Positions 9,075 through 18,218 of a stretch of 64,000 nt of DNA are shown here, piece by piece (within the stretch, counting starts at the first letter, position 1; each line of letters starts with the position of its first letter). A model generated the notes under the pieces. The model was given only the letters and a program-made list of their open reading frames with translations, ran no database searches and was not told where the DNA came from. The stretch covers positions 104,333 to 168,332 of the forward strand of contig JABFXY010000002.1 of assembly GCA_013361525.1 (NCBI GenBank), read 5' to 3'. Made by a program: the position numbers and the translations under genes. The stretch is from Polyangiaceae bacterium. Its GTDB lineage: Bacteria; Myxococcota_A; Polyangia; Polyangiales; Polyangiaceae.

Positions 9075-11180
9075 TTATTGCGGCTCGGCCAGCGCGCAAA
9101 ATCCTCCAATGCAATCGTGCGTCGCCGAGTCGCAGCAGTCCGACGCCGTCTCGCAGGCTTCACCCTCGCGCGCGCATCCGCCGGGTGGCGGAACGCAAAC
9201 GTAATTGCCCATGTCGTCGGGTTGGCAGAACCCGCCGCAGCACTCGAAGCCCTGCTCGCACGAGTCGCCTTCCTGGTGGCAAGCCTCGAGGGCCCAATAG
9301 CCGCTCATGTTGATCGTGCTCGCGTCTTGTCCGGGCAACCAGAACGCAGGGTGGCTCGGGTCTTGGCCGGGCACCGGGTTGACGTCGACCGCGGCGACCC
9401 AGAGCTGCTTTCGATTTTCGTAAGTCGGATTCGACGTCGATCGCATCGAGTTGCCGTAGTCGCGCGGACTGACGAACACGACCCAGATATATCCGCCGAC
9501 CGCGATGGGATTGACCGTCGGCTGATAGGCGATGTGCTGGTTCTTCGGTTCGAGGTCCGCGCCGCTCGCCGCGGCGAGCAGACTCTCGCCGGCCGCGCCG
9601 GCGACGTCGGTGATGAAGAGATCGTCCGAGCCGACTTGATTGGCCCCGTATTTTGCTCGGCTGTAATTGCCCTTTTGGTAGACGACCCAGCCCGAGTCCG
9701 GCGAAAAGCTGGGAAACGCGATGGCCTCGGCGCCGCCATTCGCAATGGTGCGTCGATTCGAGAAGACATTGCTCGCCTGGTCGAAATCGAAGACGTCGAG
9801 GTCGGCGCGCCAGAACTCCACGGGGTAAGATCCAGTGACGTTGCTCGAGAACGCGAGGAGCTTTCCATCCGGGGAGAAGGCAGGATCGGCGACCTTGTCT
9901 ACAATGCCGTCGAGCGCGCTCGCGATCGGCGCGCCGCTCGTCGCGTCACGCAGACGCATGGACATATTGACGTCGTTCTCCACCGCGAGCGCGCCGTCAG
10001 GGGTGAGAGCGAGGTAGATCGTCGTCGAATCGTACGGGGTAATCTGCAGTACGCCCGGCGGGTCGGCGGCCAAATCGATCGTCCCCCACGGGCTCGCGGT
10101 CGAACCTGCCTTTTCGAATACCGATGCGATGCGCGAGCCGTCTTTGCTGACGGTGTGGCACGCTACACAGCGCTTGTTGTTTCCGCCGCTCTCCCAAGGA
10201 GGCACGGCTCCGTTGTAATTGGCGGGTGTCGGGGTACCGAGCTGATCGGCAGGGCCCGAGTCGAAGACGATCGACGGTGACGCGGCACCCGGCGCGATCT
10301 TCATCAATTGTCCGGTGTTGACTGCCCAATAGTAAATCGATCCGCGCAAGCTGCCCTGGGCGATGGTCCAGCTCTGGGTCATGGCCTGATGGGCCTGCCC
10401 GCCGGAGAGCCGCTTGATGGACAACGACAGTGAGCCCCCTTTGTTCGACTCGGTCAGTGCGGTCCAGATGTTCTCCGGGATCGCCGCACGGCTCGGGGGT
10501 TCGGCGTCCACGTAGAGCGTCGCCTCGGCGAAGGGCTCGGTGAGGGTGATTTGATACGAATCGCCGGGGGCGCCCCCATCCCATTGGAGGAGCGGCGCGC
10601 GGATGCCGCGAGCAAACACCGTTTGATCATAAGGATAGAGGAGTGTCCCGGAGGGATTGCCGTCCGGCGCGTCGAACAGCATTTGATCCGCCGGTGACAA
10701 GCCTGCCGGGTTGTCGGTGAAATGCAGCTTCACCGTCACCGATGCCGTGGCGGTGAGGGAGCCAACGGTGGCGGTCAACGTCCCCTCGCCGCCGAGATTC
10801 CCATTGGCGGTGACGACGCCGTCCTCGTCGACGAGCGCAAGCGGTAGCTGATCGAAGCTCCAGCTCGCTTGCACGGGCGCCGTCGTTTGGTCCTCGTACG
10901 TCGCGATGGCGACGAACGATTCGGGAGAAGACGCGCCGTTCGTGACGTCGATCGTCGTCATCGGCGGGTCGACCGTGACGCTCACGACGTCGCCGTGATC
11001 CATGAAGCTCGTCGTCCCGCCTCCGTCGCCCCCGCTACCACCCGCGCCGCTCGCCGTGGTCGTCGTCGAGCTCGCTTCGCCTCCGGAGGCGCCGGTGCCG
11101 CCGTCGTCGGAGCACGCGGGCGCCGCAAGCGCTGCGCTGATGATGGAAGCGAGCAGAAGCAGCGACGTACGAACACGCAT
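9075..11180 (-). CDS. Secreted PD40/TolB-like propeller lipoprotein with one CxxCH and Cys-rich tail
   Basis: 701-residue exported protein. A hydrophobic signal ends APAC, a non-canonical lipobox, followed by a Gly/Ser/Thr linker, an Ig-like beta domain (~60-155), and a propeller region whose FSPDGKLLAFSS and FSPDSGWVVYQ segments are PD40/TolB-type repeats. CVACH at ~338-342 is a single CxxCH that could bind c-type haem. The C-terminal ~60 residues contain about 15 cysteines with CC pairs, like knottin or myxobacterial Cys-rich tails. The ATG at 11180 is supported by GAGGTG upstream. Role unknown; surface binding or electron transfer are possibilities. Confidence 0.7.
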   Translation of the reverse strand: MRVRTSLLLLASIISAALAAPACSDDGGTGASGGEASSTTTTASGAGGSGGDGGGTTSFMDHGDVVSVTVDPPMTTIDVTNGASSPESFVAIATYEDQTTAPVQASWSFDQLPLALVDEDGVVTANGNLGGEGTLTATVGSLTATASVTVKLHFTDNPAGLSPADQMLFDAPDGNPSGTLLYPYDQTVFARGIRAPLLQWDGGAPGDSYQITLTEPFAEATLYVDAEPPSRAAIPENIWTALTESNKGGSLSLSIKRLSGGQAHQAMTQSWTIAQGSLRGSIYYWAVNTGQLMKIAPGAASPSIVFDSGPADQLGTPTPANYNGAVPPWESGGNNKRCVACHTVSKDGSRIASVFEKAGSTASPWGTIDLAADPPGVLQITPYDSTTIYLALTPDGALAVENDVNMSMRLRDATSGAPIASALDGIVDKVADPAFSPDGKLLAFSSNVTGSYPVEFWRADLDVFDFDQASNVFSNRRTIANGGAEAIAFPSFSPDSGWVVYQKGNYSRAKYGANQVGSDDLFITDVAGAAGESLLAAASGADLEPKNQHIAYQPTVNPIAVGGYIWVVFVSPRDYGNSMRSTSNPTYENRKQLWVAAVDVNPVPGQDPSHPAFWLPGQDASTINMSGYWALEACHQEGDSCEQGFECCGGFCQPDDMGNYVCVPPPGGCAREGEACETASDCCDSATHDCIGGFCALAEPQ

Positions 11181-11395
11181 CGGTGACACCTCGGTCGACG
11201 AGGTTAACCCAATTGCGACGTGGCCAGTTCGAGGATGATGTGCCGCCCCGCACGATCTCTGTCGCCGGGCGAGGCCGTGTGACGCGGCGCCGGCGCCGTC
11301 GTGACGCACGATTGCCACCAACGAATATTCGGTTCGCGAGGCGCGAGAAATGTCCTCGACCTATCGGCTTCGAGATCGCAAATCCCGACTACGCG

Positions 11396-12274
11396 ATGCG
11401 CCGAGCCCTGCCCGTCTCATGCGTAGGTGGTCTGTTCGTACTCGGTTGTTCGACGGACAGCCATCTCTCGGAGGAGCCGCAGGCTTCGGCGGCCATTGTC
11501 GCCTCGCCGCCTGCAGGAGCTTCTGCCGATGAGTCTTCTCTCTTCGACGTCGCGACACCCATCGACGGCTTGACCCCGGAGGACGTGGGCTTCGGCGCGG
11601 CCGTCGACCGCGCTGCGGCCGCTGGTCCGACGGTTCGTGCGGCGGCGGCACAAAGGGTCATCGCGCTCGCCAACGAACGGGGGTCGACCGCATGGCGCGA
11701 GCGCGCGCGCCCTCTCATCGAGGACGCCAACACGCGTCGAGGATTTCTTCTTGCCGCCGCCGACATCGATTTTCAGCTGCGGCAGTATCAGCTCGAGCGT
11801 ATGGCGCCGCTCTTTTCGGCCATGCGAAAGATCGACACGCCGTCGATTCGCGCTTGGCTCTATGCGGAGGCAGCGCATGCCTTCGAGGATGTCGAGCGCA
11901 GGCGCGTTGCGCTCGCGCTTCTGCACGCGCTCGGCAACGCGAAAGAGGTCGCATCGCCCGAGGTGACGGCGCTCGACCGAGCGCTGGAGCAGACGCGGCC
12001 GAACGTCGTGCCCGACGCGGCGGAGGTTCTCCAGTCGATGCAGCGGAAGCTTTCGAGATGTGGTGTCGATCACGCGCCGGGTCGAGCGGTCCGGCTCGAC
12101 ATGGCCGTTCTCGTCGATGCCGCAGGGCACGTGAAATCCGCGCGTGCGCTCAATGCGACGACGCTGACGCCGCTCGAGCTATGCCTCGTCGAGGCGTTGC
12201 GATGGGCACAGTTCGCTCCGACCACCGCGGGGGAGCGTGTGACCCTCGTCATCCCGTTCGCGTTCCAGCCGTGA
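11396..12274 (+). CDS. Lipoprotein with TonB/AgmX-like C-terminal domain
   Basis: 292-residue predicted lipoprotein: short signal with lipobox VLGC, low-complexity Ala/Ser/Pro linker, a helical middle, and a C-terminal ~90-residue segment (VLVDAAGHVKSA ... LCLVEALRWAQFAP ... VTLVIPFAF) resembling the TonB C-terminal/AgmX-PglI domain found repeatedly in myxobacterial envelope proteins. In that family the domain interacts with periplasmic or outer-membrane partners. The ATG at 11396 is chosen for the lipobox distance; upstream codons overlap the divergent gene and are arginine-rich. Starts are separated by ~215 bp from the divergent propeller lipoprotein. Confidence 0.6.
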   Translation: MRRALPVSCVGGLFVLGCSTDSHLSEEPQASAAIVASPPAGASADESSLFDVATPIDGLTPEDVGFGAAVDRAAAAGPTVRAAAAQRVIALANERGSTAWRERARPLIEDANTRRGFLLAAADIDFQLRQYQLERMAPLFSAMRKIDTPSIRAWLYAEAAHAFEDVERRRVALALLHALGNAKEVASPEVTALDRALEQTRPNVVPDAAEVLQSMQRKLSRCGVDHAPGRAVRLDMAVLVDAAGHVKSARALNATTLTPLELCLVEALRWAQFAPTTAGERVTLVIPFAFQP

Positions 12275-12393
12275 CCGTGTTCGGGCAGCTCGGGCCCCGA
12301 ACTTTCAACCAACTTTCAGGCTGAAATCTCCGAGCGCCGGTCACTCTCCAACGGGGCACGAGCCCCGACTTTCCTCGCTTGGAGAAGACCTTC

Positions 12394-14703
12394 ATGGGAA
12401 CACGGATGTCGCGTGGGGCTGCTGCTTGGGTGCTCACGATCGCTGCTTCGATCGCTGGTTGTTCGGACGACGGATTCGACCCTCCGCCGGGGGGCGGCGG
12501 CAGCGGCGGAGGGGGCGAAGATCAGGGCGGCGGAGGAACGGGAGCGACCGCTGGAGGGGGCAGTAACTACGACGGACCGTGCACCCCGCTGACCCTCGGC
12601 GACACGTCGGTCTACTTCGAGAGCATCTCGCGCGCGGCGGTCGTCGCGCCGGTGACGCCGGGCGTGGAAGGTCTCGCGAGCACGCGGCTCACGATGGAGC
12701 TCTACGATTACGACTTTTCGACCGGACAGCCGCTGGAGCCCCTCGAGCCAGGGACATTTCCGTTCGCCACGCCGCCGGACGACAACTACGGCACCTGCCA
12801 ACATTGCATCCTTTTGGTCGCCTACGACGCCGCGGGGACACCGAAGCGCGCGTTCTATCCGCATAACGGGGCGCTCGAGCTCGAGGGCATCGGCTTGGAC
12901 TTTCCGAGCTATGTCACCGGCGGCACGAGCGGCATCGAGCTCGCCGAAGTGATTCAAAACGAGGATTTTACGTGGGAGTTCTTGCCCGGCGGCGATTGCT
13001 ACTATGTGGATTCCTGGTCCTTCGACACGATGCCGGTCGACGGCGGCCCTTGCCTCAGCGTCGAGCAATGCCCGAACGAGACCATGCAGATCTGCGAGCC
13101 GGATTCCGCCCAGTGTGGTCCGCCGCAATGTGATCTCTTCGGCGATCTACCATGTGCCGAGGGAGAGGTTTGCATGTCGCAGATCTTCCAGCCTGGGGAT
13201 TCGCCATTTGGGCCTGCGATTGGAGCTTGTTACGACACTTGCGATCCCGTCGACCCGGAGTCCTGCGGCGCGGATCGATATTGCCGCCCGCTCGGCCTCA
13301 CGCAGTCCTTCGGCGCCTGCTACAGGACGGGGTCGGGCTCGGTCGGCGACGCGTGCACGCCGCGCGATATCTCCACCGAGTGTGTACCTGGGGCGGTGTG
13401 CACCGGAACGCCCGGCGAATGTGCGCGGGTATGCAACTTCCTCACGCCCGACGCGGGTTGCGACGAAGACAGGTATTGTACCTTCTCCAACCTCTGCGAG
13501 CCTGCGTTCGCCGGCGACCAAGCCGCCATCGGGCAGAATTGCTCGGCTACGTCGCCGGAGGCGATCGAGTGCGGAATCGAGGGTGATGCGTTTCGCGGTG
13601 TCTGCATCCGGTGGTATCCCGACGCGCCCGATATGATGTGCGAGCGGCTATGCCGGACCGAAGACCCAGATTGTCCGAACGGCGAAGTCTGCCTGAGCCT
13701 CTTCGACGACCCGCGGCATGGGCTCTGCCATGCGCCGGCGGTTTGCGGCGACGGCGAGCTCGATCTCATCGGCGGCGAGGTCTGCGACGATGGGAATACC
13801 GTTTCGGGCGACGGTTGCAGCGCGGACTGCTCGACGCCCGAGCTCGATGCCCTTTGCGAACAGGCCGATACCCTCGCGGAAGATACCGACGTGTCCGGCA
13901 CGACGATCGGCGGTCCGTCCGGCTATCCGTCGCAATGTGATCCGTTCATCGGGACCAGGGTCGCGACGTATTCGTATATCGCGCCCGGGCCGGGTCGAGT
14001 GCACGTGACCCTCGAGAGCGCGGAGGACCTTCGTCTCAGCATTTACGAAGACTGCGCCGACCCGGCCACCGAGCGAGGTTGCCAGTCCGATAGTGAGGAC
14101 GACGAGCTGATCATCGACCTCGACGAGGCTCCCGATGGCCCCCTACTCGTCATCGTTCGCGGCTCGTCACCAATTCACGAAGGTGCCTTCGAGGTGCACG
14201 CCGAGTTTACGCCCGCCGTGTGCGGTGACGGGGTCGCGGTCGGTCCCGAGGCATGCGACGACGGCAACACGACGAGCGGCGACGGCTGCAGCGCCGATTG
14301 CTCGACGATCGAGTGGGCCAACGTTTGCGCCTCGCTTCCAGTCCTCTCCACGAGCGCGATCAATGCCGGCTCGACCATCGGCTCGCAAAACCTATTCGAG
14401 ACTGGAAGTCTTTGCGCCGTCGAGCTCGGCGGCCTCGAAGATGCGTATTCGTTCGTCGCCCCCGAAAGCGGTACGTTGGATTTGGCGCTCACCCAGCCGC
14501 GGGCCGACTTCGTTCTCTACGTTCAGGATGGATGTGGCCCGAGCGGGTTCGACAGCTGGCTCGCGTGCGGCAGCAGCTTCCTCGCCGGCACGGACGAGAC
14601 GGCCAGTGTGCAATTGACGGCCGGACAGGAGATAACGGTGATTGTCGACGGTTCGCGGGGGGATGTCGGCAATTACGAGCTGACCGCGACGTTTACACCG
14701 TGA
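12394..14703 (+). CDS. Large Cys-rich lipoprotein with Myxococcus cysteine-rich repeats
   Basis: 769-residue secreted protein. The signal ends in lipobox IAGC, followed by a long Gly-rich linker. After a beta-rich domain (~55-205) come ~250 residues with many evenly spaced cysteines, then two copies of the Myxococcus Cys-rich/DUF4215 motif (CGDG-E-CDDGNT-SGDGCSADC) at about 450-482 and 613-645. Each is followed by a beta-sandwich resembling a pre-peptidase C-terminal domain (YSYIAPGPGRV; YSFVAPESGTL). Such proteins are usually surface-exposed and often accompany proteolysis or adhesion; no catalytic domain is seen. The start is set by GGAGAAG seven bases before the ATG at 12394. A strong bidirectional terminator follows. 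Confidence 0.8.
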   Translation: MGTRMSRGAAAWVLTIAASIAGCSDDGFDPPPGGGGSGGGGEDQGGGGTGATAGGGSNYDGPCTPLTLGDTSVYFESISRAAVVAPVTPGVEGLASTRLTMELYDYDFSTGQPLEPLEPGTFPFATPPDDNYGTCQHCILLVAYDAAGTPKRAFYPHNGALELEGIGLDFPSYVTGGTSGIELAEVIQNEDFTWEFLPGGDCYYVDSWSFDTMPVDGGPCLSVEQCPNETMQICEPDSAQCGPPQCDLFGDLPCAEGEVCMSQIFQPGDSPFGPAIGACYDTCDPVDPESCGADRYCRPLGLTQSFGACYRTGSGSVGDACTPRDISTECVPGAVCTGTPGECARVCNFLTPDAGCDEDRYCTFSNLCEPAFAGDQAAIGQNCSATSPEAIECGIEGDAFRGVCIRWYPDAPDMMCERLCRTEDPDCPNGEVCLSLFDDPRHGLCHAPAVCGDGELDLIGGEVCDDGNTVSGDGCSADCSTPELDALCEQADTLAEDTDVSGTTIGGPSGYPSQCDPFIGTRVATYSYIAPGPGRVHVTLESAEDLRLSIYEDCADPATERGCQSDSEDDELIIDLDEAPDGPLLVIVRGSSPIHEGAFEVHAEFTPAVCGDGVAVGPEACDDGNTTSGDGCSADCSTIEWANVCASLPVLSTSAINAGSTIGSQNLFETGSLCAVELGGLEDAYSFVAPESGTLDLALTQPRADFVLYVQDGCGPSGFDSWLACGSSFLAGTDETASVQLTAGQEITVIVDGSRGDVGNYELTATFTP

Positions 14704-14713
14704 AGAAATGACG

Positions 14714-14743
14714 AAGGGCCCGATGCAAGCGCATCGGGCCCTT
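14714..14743. terminator. Bidirectional intrinsic terminator
   Basis: Perfect 13-bp stem (14714-14726 with 14731-14743) and a 4-nt loop AAGC, with A residues on the left flank and T residues on the right, so it can end transcription both of the rightward Cys-rich lipoprotein gene (stop 14703) and of the leftward gene ending at 14768. Confidence 0.9.
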
Positions 14744-14767
14744 TGCGTTCGATGAGTCAGCAGCAGA

Positions 14768-15376
14768 TCACTGCGGGCATGCCTGGAGGCACTCGAGGGC
14801 CGGCGAGCACGTGGCCGAGCCAAGGCAGTCCTGGATGCCTTGCTGCATACACGCGCCCTGGGCGTCGATTTCGCCCTGAATGCAGTCGATACACGCCTGA
14901 TCAGGGTTCTCGCCGTTGCAGAGATCCATGCCGGCGCCGGTGCAGACCGAGTTACAGGTCGCGTTGGCGTCGACGCATGCGCAATCGAACACGATGGTGT
15001 TGATGAGCTCGCCGTACGCCTCACCCGACGTCGGGTTCTCCGGGTTGGAGCAGCATTCTCCGCAGGTGTTGCCGTCGGCGCATTGGCTGCAGTCGGTGAG
15101 ATCCTCGCACCCGTCGCCGGTGTTGGAGCCGCCATCGCCCGAGCCGCCGTTGGCGTTGCTGCCGCCGTCGGCATTGCTGCCGCCGTTGGCGTTGCTGCCG
15201 CCGTCGGCATTGCTGCCGCCGTTGGCGTTGCTGCCGCCGTCGGCGTTGCTGCCGCCGTTGGCGCTGCCGCCGTTGGCGCTGCCGCCCGAGCCGCCATTGC
15301 TGTCCGAGCCGCTGTCACCACAGCCGGCCAGCGAAGCCATGACCACCATTGCACCCCAAAGTAACGAGCTTTTCAT
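14768..15376 (-). CDS. Lipoprotein with Gly/Ser/Asn repeats and Cys-rich domain
   Basis: 202-residue predicted lipoprotein: MKSS signal with lipobox LAGC, then a linker of GGSNADGGSNAN-type repeats, then a ~115-residue Cys-rich domain with about 17 cysteines in CxxC/CC spacing (CSQCADGNTCGECC, CACVDANATC, CIDCI). The repeats are encoded by nearly identical 18-bp DNA units (15143-15280), so the linker can change length by slippage without losing frame. Disulfide-rich, extracytoplasmic; no known family. It converges with the Cys-rich lipoprotein gene to its left and shares the terminator at 14714. Confidence 0.7.
   Translation of the reverse strand: MKSSLLWGAMVVMASLAGCGDSGSDSNGGSGGSANGGSANGGSNADGGSNANGGSNADGGSNANGGSNADGGSNANGGSGDGGSNTGDGCEDLTDCSQCADGNTCGECCSNPENPTSGEAYGELINTIVFDCACVDANATCNSVCTGAGMDLCNGENPDQACIDCIQGEIDAQGACMQQGIQDCLGSATCSPALECLQACPQ
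15143..15280. repeat. 18-bp/15-bp in-frame tandem repeats in lipoprotein linker
   Basis: Six 18-bp units alternating between two near-identical versions, followed by two 15-bp units, all starting GCCGCCGT on the plus strand and encoding the GGSNAN/GGSNAD/GGSAN linker on the minus strand. Unit lengths are multiples of three, so copy-number change preserves the reading frame. Confidence 0.9.
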
Positions 15377-15460
15377 GTCGAATGAGATCCCTTCAGCATC
15401 GAGCCGTACGGGCTTTTTCGGTCAGTGGCAAGACCAAAGACGCCTTGTCGCGTGCGCCGA

Positions 15461-15898
15461 TCAGGAGCCGAGGGGTGCACCACACGCCGGGCACTGCCGG
15501 GCGCTGAACGAGCTCGAGGTCTTGCAGTGGAGGCAGCTCTTCGGAATGAAATACAGGATCAACAGGCCGAGGCAGCTGAGTAGGCCGAGAAGCGCAAAGG
15601 CGGGGTGCCGTCCGCGAAGCTTCGCGTAGAAGACGAGCCCGACGACGAGCATCGCCGTACCGCCGAGGGTCACGATCGCGCCGATCGCACCACCCATGTT
15701 CTGGCCGGCGCCTTGAAGCAGAATCCCCGGCACGCCGAGCACGAAGCTCATCGTATTCAAACGCTTCAGCTCGCGAGCGAGGGCGGCGGCTTGTTCCGGG
15801 TGGATGGGAGGGACCCGTCCCGGATATGCGCCGCCGGGATACGGGCCTCCCGGATGGGGACCATGCCCCGGATGGTTGGGCGATTCGTACGGATTCAT
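15461..15898 (-). CDS. Small membrane protein with C-terminal CxxC pairs
   Basis: 145 residues. The N-terminus is Pro/Gly/Tyr-rich (MNPYESP..., cytoplasmic or disordered), then three hydrophobic segments: SFVLGVPGILLQG, IGAIVTLGGTAMLVVGLVFY and FALLGLLSCLGLLILYFI. The chain ends with two CxxC pairs, CLHC and CPAC, about 13 residues apart, which probably form a zinc ribbon. This resembles small bacterial membrane proteins with zinc-ribbon ends but no specific family is recognised. The ATG at 15898 is preferred because the frame upstream runs into the divergent cheR-like gene. Confidence 0.7.
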   Translation of the reverse strand: MNPYESPNHPGHGPHPGGPYPGGAYPGRVPPIHPEQAAALARELKRLNTMSFVLGVPGILLQGAGQNMGGAIGAIVTLGGTAMLVVGLVFYAKLRGRHPAFALLGLLSCLGLLILYFIPKSCLHCKTSSSFSARQCPACGAPLGS

Positions 15899-15994
15899 CG
15901 CCGCCGATCGTCGCGTGCGAGGGCGAGGATCACAAGCCTTCGTGCTTCGACCGATGGGGACAGCGGCGACCGAAAGATCGGGCAGACTTCGAGG

Positions 15995-16816
15995 GTGCAC
16001 GACCGCGACTGCGCCGACTTGCTCGCCGAGGTACTTCCTACGCTCGGCTTGCGTGTCGAAGGTTACAGACGCGTTCGAGCGATCGTCCGAAAGCGCCTCG
16101 GGCGGCGGCTGAACGAGCTGCGCCTGCCGGATCGTGCGGCCTATCGGGCATACCTCGACGAGCATCCCGATGAGTGGGCTGTGCTCGCGGGGCTCTGCCT
16201 CATCCCGGTGAGCCGGTTCTACCGTGACACCGACGTCTTCGAACACATCGCGCAAGACGTGTTGCCGCGCCTCGCGCGCGACGCTGTCGCGCAGGGAGCC
16301 GAGCAGGTCCGTGTCCTCAGCGCCGGTTGCGCGTCGGGGGAGGAGGCCTATTCGATTGCCATCGCGTGGAGGCTCGGCGCCGCCGCCCCCCTCGCGCCGC
16401 CGCGCCTCGAGACCATCGGTGTGGACGCGAGCCCGACCATGATATCCCGGGCGCGGCTCGGCTGTTATCCGCGCGGATCGTTCAAAGAGCTCCCGCACGA
16501 CTGGGCGACGGCGGCGCTCGTGAACGGTGACGATGGAGGCTTATGTATACGTACGGAGATTCGCGAGGGAGTCAGGTTCGTCCAAGGTGATCTGCGCACC
16601 GAGCTACCCGAGGGGCCGTTCGATCTCATCCTCTGTCGCAACTCGGCTTTTACGTATTTCGATCTCGCGACCCAGCGTGTGTTTTTGGAGCGATTGTGTG
16701 ATTCGCTCAGGGTTTTTGGGGTGCTCGTCATCGGGCACAAGGAAGAATTGCCGGGCAAGCCCGAGCGCCTCGTGCCCGTCGATGCTCGTCGGCGAATCTT
16801 CGAACGATGTTCGTAG
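15995..16816 (+). CDS. CheR-type protein-glutamate methyltransferase
   Basis: 273-residue enzyme that would methylate glutamates on chemoreceptors using SAM. The N-terminal ~65 residues form the CheR helical domain (YRRVRAIVRKRLGRRL), and the catalytic domain has motif I in VLSAGCASGEEAYSIAI, GVDASPTMISRAR, and FDLILCRNSAFTYFD, corresponding to the CheR CRNVxIYFD signature with an altered centre. Start taken as GTG at 15995, which gives a family-typical N-terminus, though GAGG lies too close to be ideal. No cheB, receptor or CheA lies nearby, so this is an orphan CheR; its target may be a receptor encoded elsewhere. Confidence 0.85.
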   Translation: MHDRDCADLLAEVLPTLGLRVEGYRRVRAIVRKRLGRRLNELRLPDRAAYRAYLDEHPDEWAVLAGLCLIPVSRFYRDTDVFEHIAQDVLPRLARDAVAQGAEQVRVLSAGCASGEEAYSIAIAWRLGAAAPLAPPRLETIGVDASPTMISRARLGCYPRGSFKELPHDWATAALVNGDDGGLCIRTEIREGVRFVQGDLRTELPEGPFDLILCRNSAFTYFDLATQRVFLERLCDSLRVFGVLVIGHKEELPGKPERLVPVDARRRIFERCS

Positions 16817-16837
16817 TATCGATTGTTATATAGCGTA

Positions 16838-18076
16838 TCACAATGCGGCGGGTCGCGTGGTGATGTCGACCGCCCAGGCCGGCTGGTCGGGCAGGGACGC
16901 GACCTGCGTCGTCTCCGACAGCTCGCCGCGGATCCGTGCGACCCGCAGCTCGCCGCCCTCCACAGACCCACGCGTGTAGGCAAGGACGGCGTCGTCACCG
17001 CAGACACCCGGAGCGGCGGCCGCGTAATAGATATCGATCCCGCTATCGACGAGAACCGGAGCATCGAAACCGACGCCCGGCGTAAGTCGCTGCACGAACA
17101 AGTTGCCATCGGTCGAGACGCTCGCGACGAGAACATCGCCGCCCGGTGTGGCCGTCGTCGCGACGACGAAGCCGACGTCGGGTGTCGTCACCGCTGGAGA
17201 CCAAGCCCCGAATTGCCAAGTTGCGGCGGCGAGCGTCAAGGACGAGTCGGACGGTGCGTAATAGATCGCCACGATCGAGCCGTCCGGCAGTGTGACGGCG
17301 CGTGGTGGGGGCAGTGAGATCTCTCCGCCGATCGCCGTTGCGACCGGATGCGTGGTGTCGCATTGGCTATCCATCCATTGCGTCTCGAAGAACATCTGGC
17401 TGCATAGCTCACCGAGCCAGCCGTGGATCAGAAGCACGCCGCCATTCACCGAATCCCAGGCCACCGACGACGGAACGAACATCGTCGGCTCGACGAGCGG
17501 ATACCAATCCATCGCATCGGGGTCGAAATACGCGACGGACGTGAGCCCTTCTTCGCTTCCGACCAGTGCCCACTCGGCTTTGTAGAGCGGCGCATAGGCG
17601 CTCGGCTCCCAGCCGAATACGTCGCGTTCGATAAACGCGCGTCCGTCGTGGGTGGTCACGAAGCGGCGCTCGTCGATGTCGTCGATGGAGCCAATCCAAA
17701 AGATCCCCAATGCGCCGTAGACATCGACGTAAGCCGCCATCTGGGATGCGGGCGGAAGCATATGTGGAGCGGCCCAGGCTCCCTCGTTCGCGACGACGAT
17801 GACGCCCTCCGATGTCGGCGAGCTCGCGGCGACCAGCACGCCTTCCCCGCCCTCACACGCGAGCGGCAGACCGTTGGGTGCGGCCCCTCCCGTCGAAACG
17901 TCGGTGGACCCACCATTGCCACCATTCCCACCCGGGGCACCGTCGTCGGGCGCTCCACCGTTCGGCGCACCGCCCTCATCGCCGTCGGGGGCCAGATCGA
18001 CATTGGCGCCGCAGCCGAGGGCGAGGGTGGCCGAAAGCAGTGAGCCGGCGCAGAAGAGAAGTCGTGCGGACGTCAT
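16838..18076 (-). CDS. Lipoprotein, probable beta-propeller
   Basis: 412-residue exported protein with lipobox ALGC, a Gly/Asn/Pro linker of ~45 residues and a beta-rich body with recurring blocks (VYGALGIFWIG, WALVGSEEGLTSVAYF, GSIVAIYYAPSD, GDVLVASVSTDGNLFVQRL) spaced ~40-55 residues apart, the pattern expected of a propeller with poorly conserved blades. A GGAGG site lies five bases before the ATG. No catalytic motif; function unknown, probably surface exposed. Convergent with the CheR gene, divergent from the small lipoprotein at 18219. Confidence 0.65.
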   Translation of the reverse strand: MTSARLLFCAGSLLSATLALGCGANVDLAPDGDEGGAPNGGAPDDGAPGGNGGNGGSTDVSTGGAAPNGLPLACEGGEGVLVAASSPTSEGVIVVANEGAWAAPHMLPPASQMAAYVDVYGALGIFWIGSIDDIDERRFVTTHDGRAFIERDVFGWEPSAYAPLYKAEWALVGSEEGLTSVAYFDPDAMDWYPLVEPTMFVPSSVAWDSVNGGVLLIHGWLGELCSQMFFETQWMDSQCDTTHPVATAIGGEISLPPPRAVTLPDGSIVAIYYAPSDSSLTLAAATWQFGAWSPAVTTPDVGFVVATTATPGGDVLVASVSTDGNLFVQRLTPGVGFDAPVLVDSGIDIYYAAAAPGVCGDDAVLAYTRGSVEGGELRVARIRGELSETTQVASLPDQPAWAVDITTRPAAL

Positions 18077-18218
18077 CGAAGCCTCCGCCGGCGTTTCTCC
18101 CGCGCCGTGGCCTGATCGTCACCTTAAGCCTCCCTTAAATCGGCGCTCGACCCGGCCGTTAACATTCCCACACCATCCGCGAACGTTGCGACAAAGAGCG
18201 CGTTCTAACGTGTCGTCG

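Noticed and set aside
15605..15994. N-terminal extension of the cheR gene
   Set aside because: It overlaps the divergent membrane-protein gene and is Arg-rich, non-conserved sequence.
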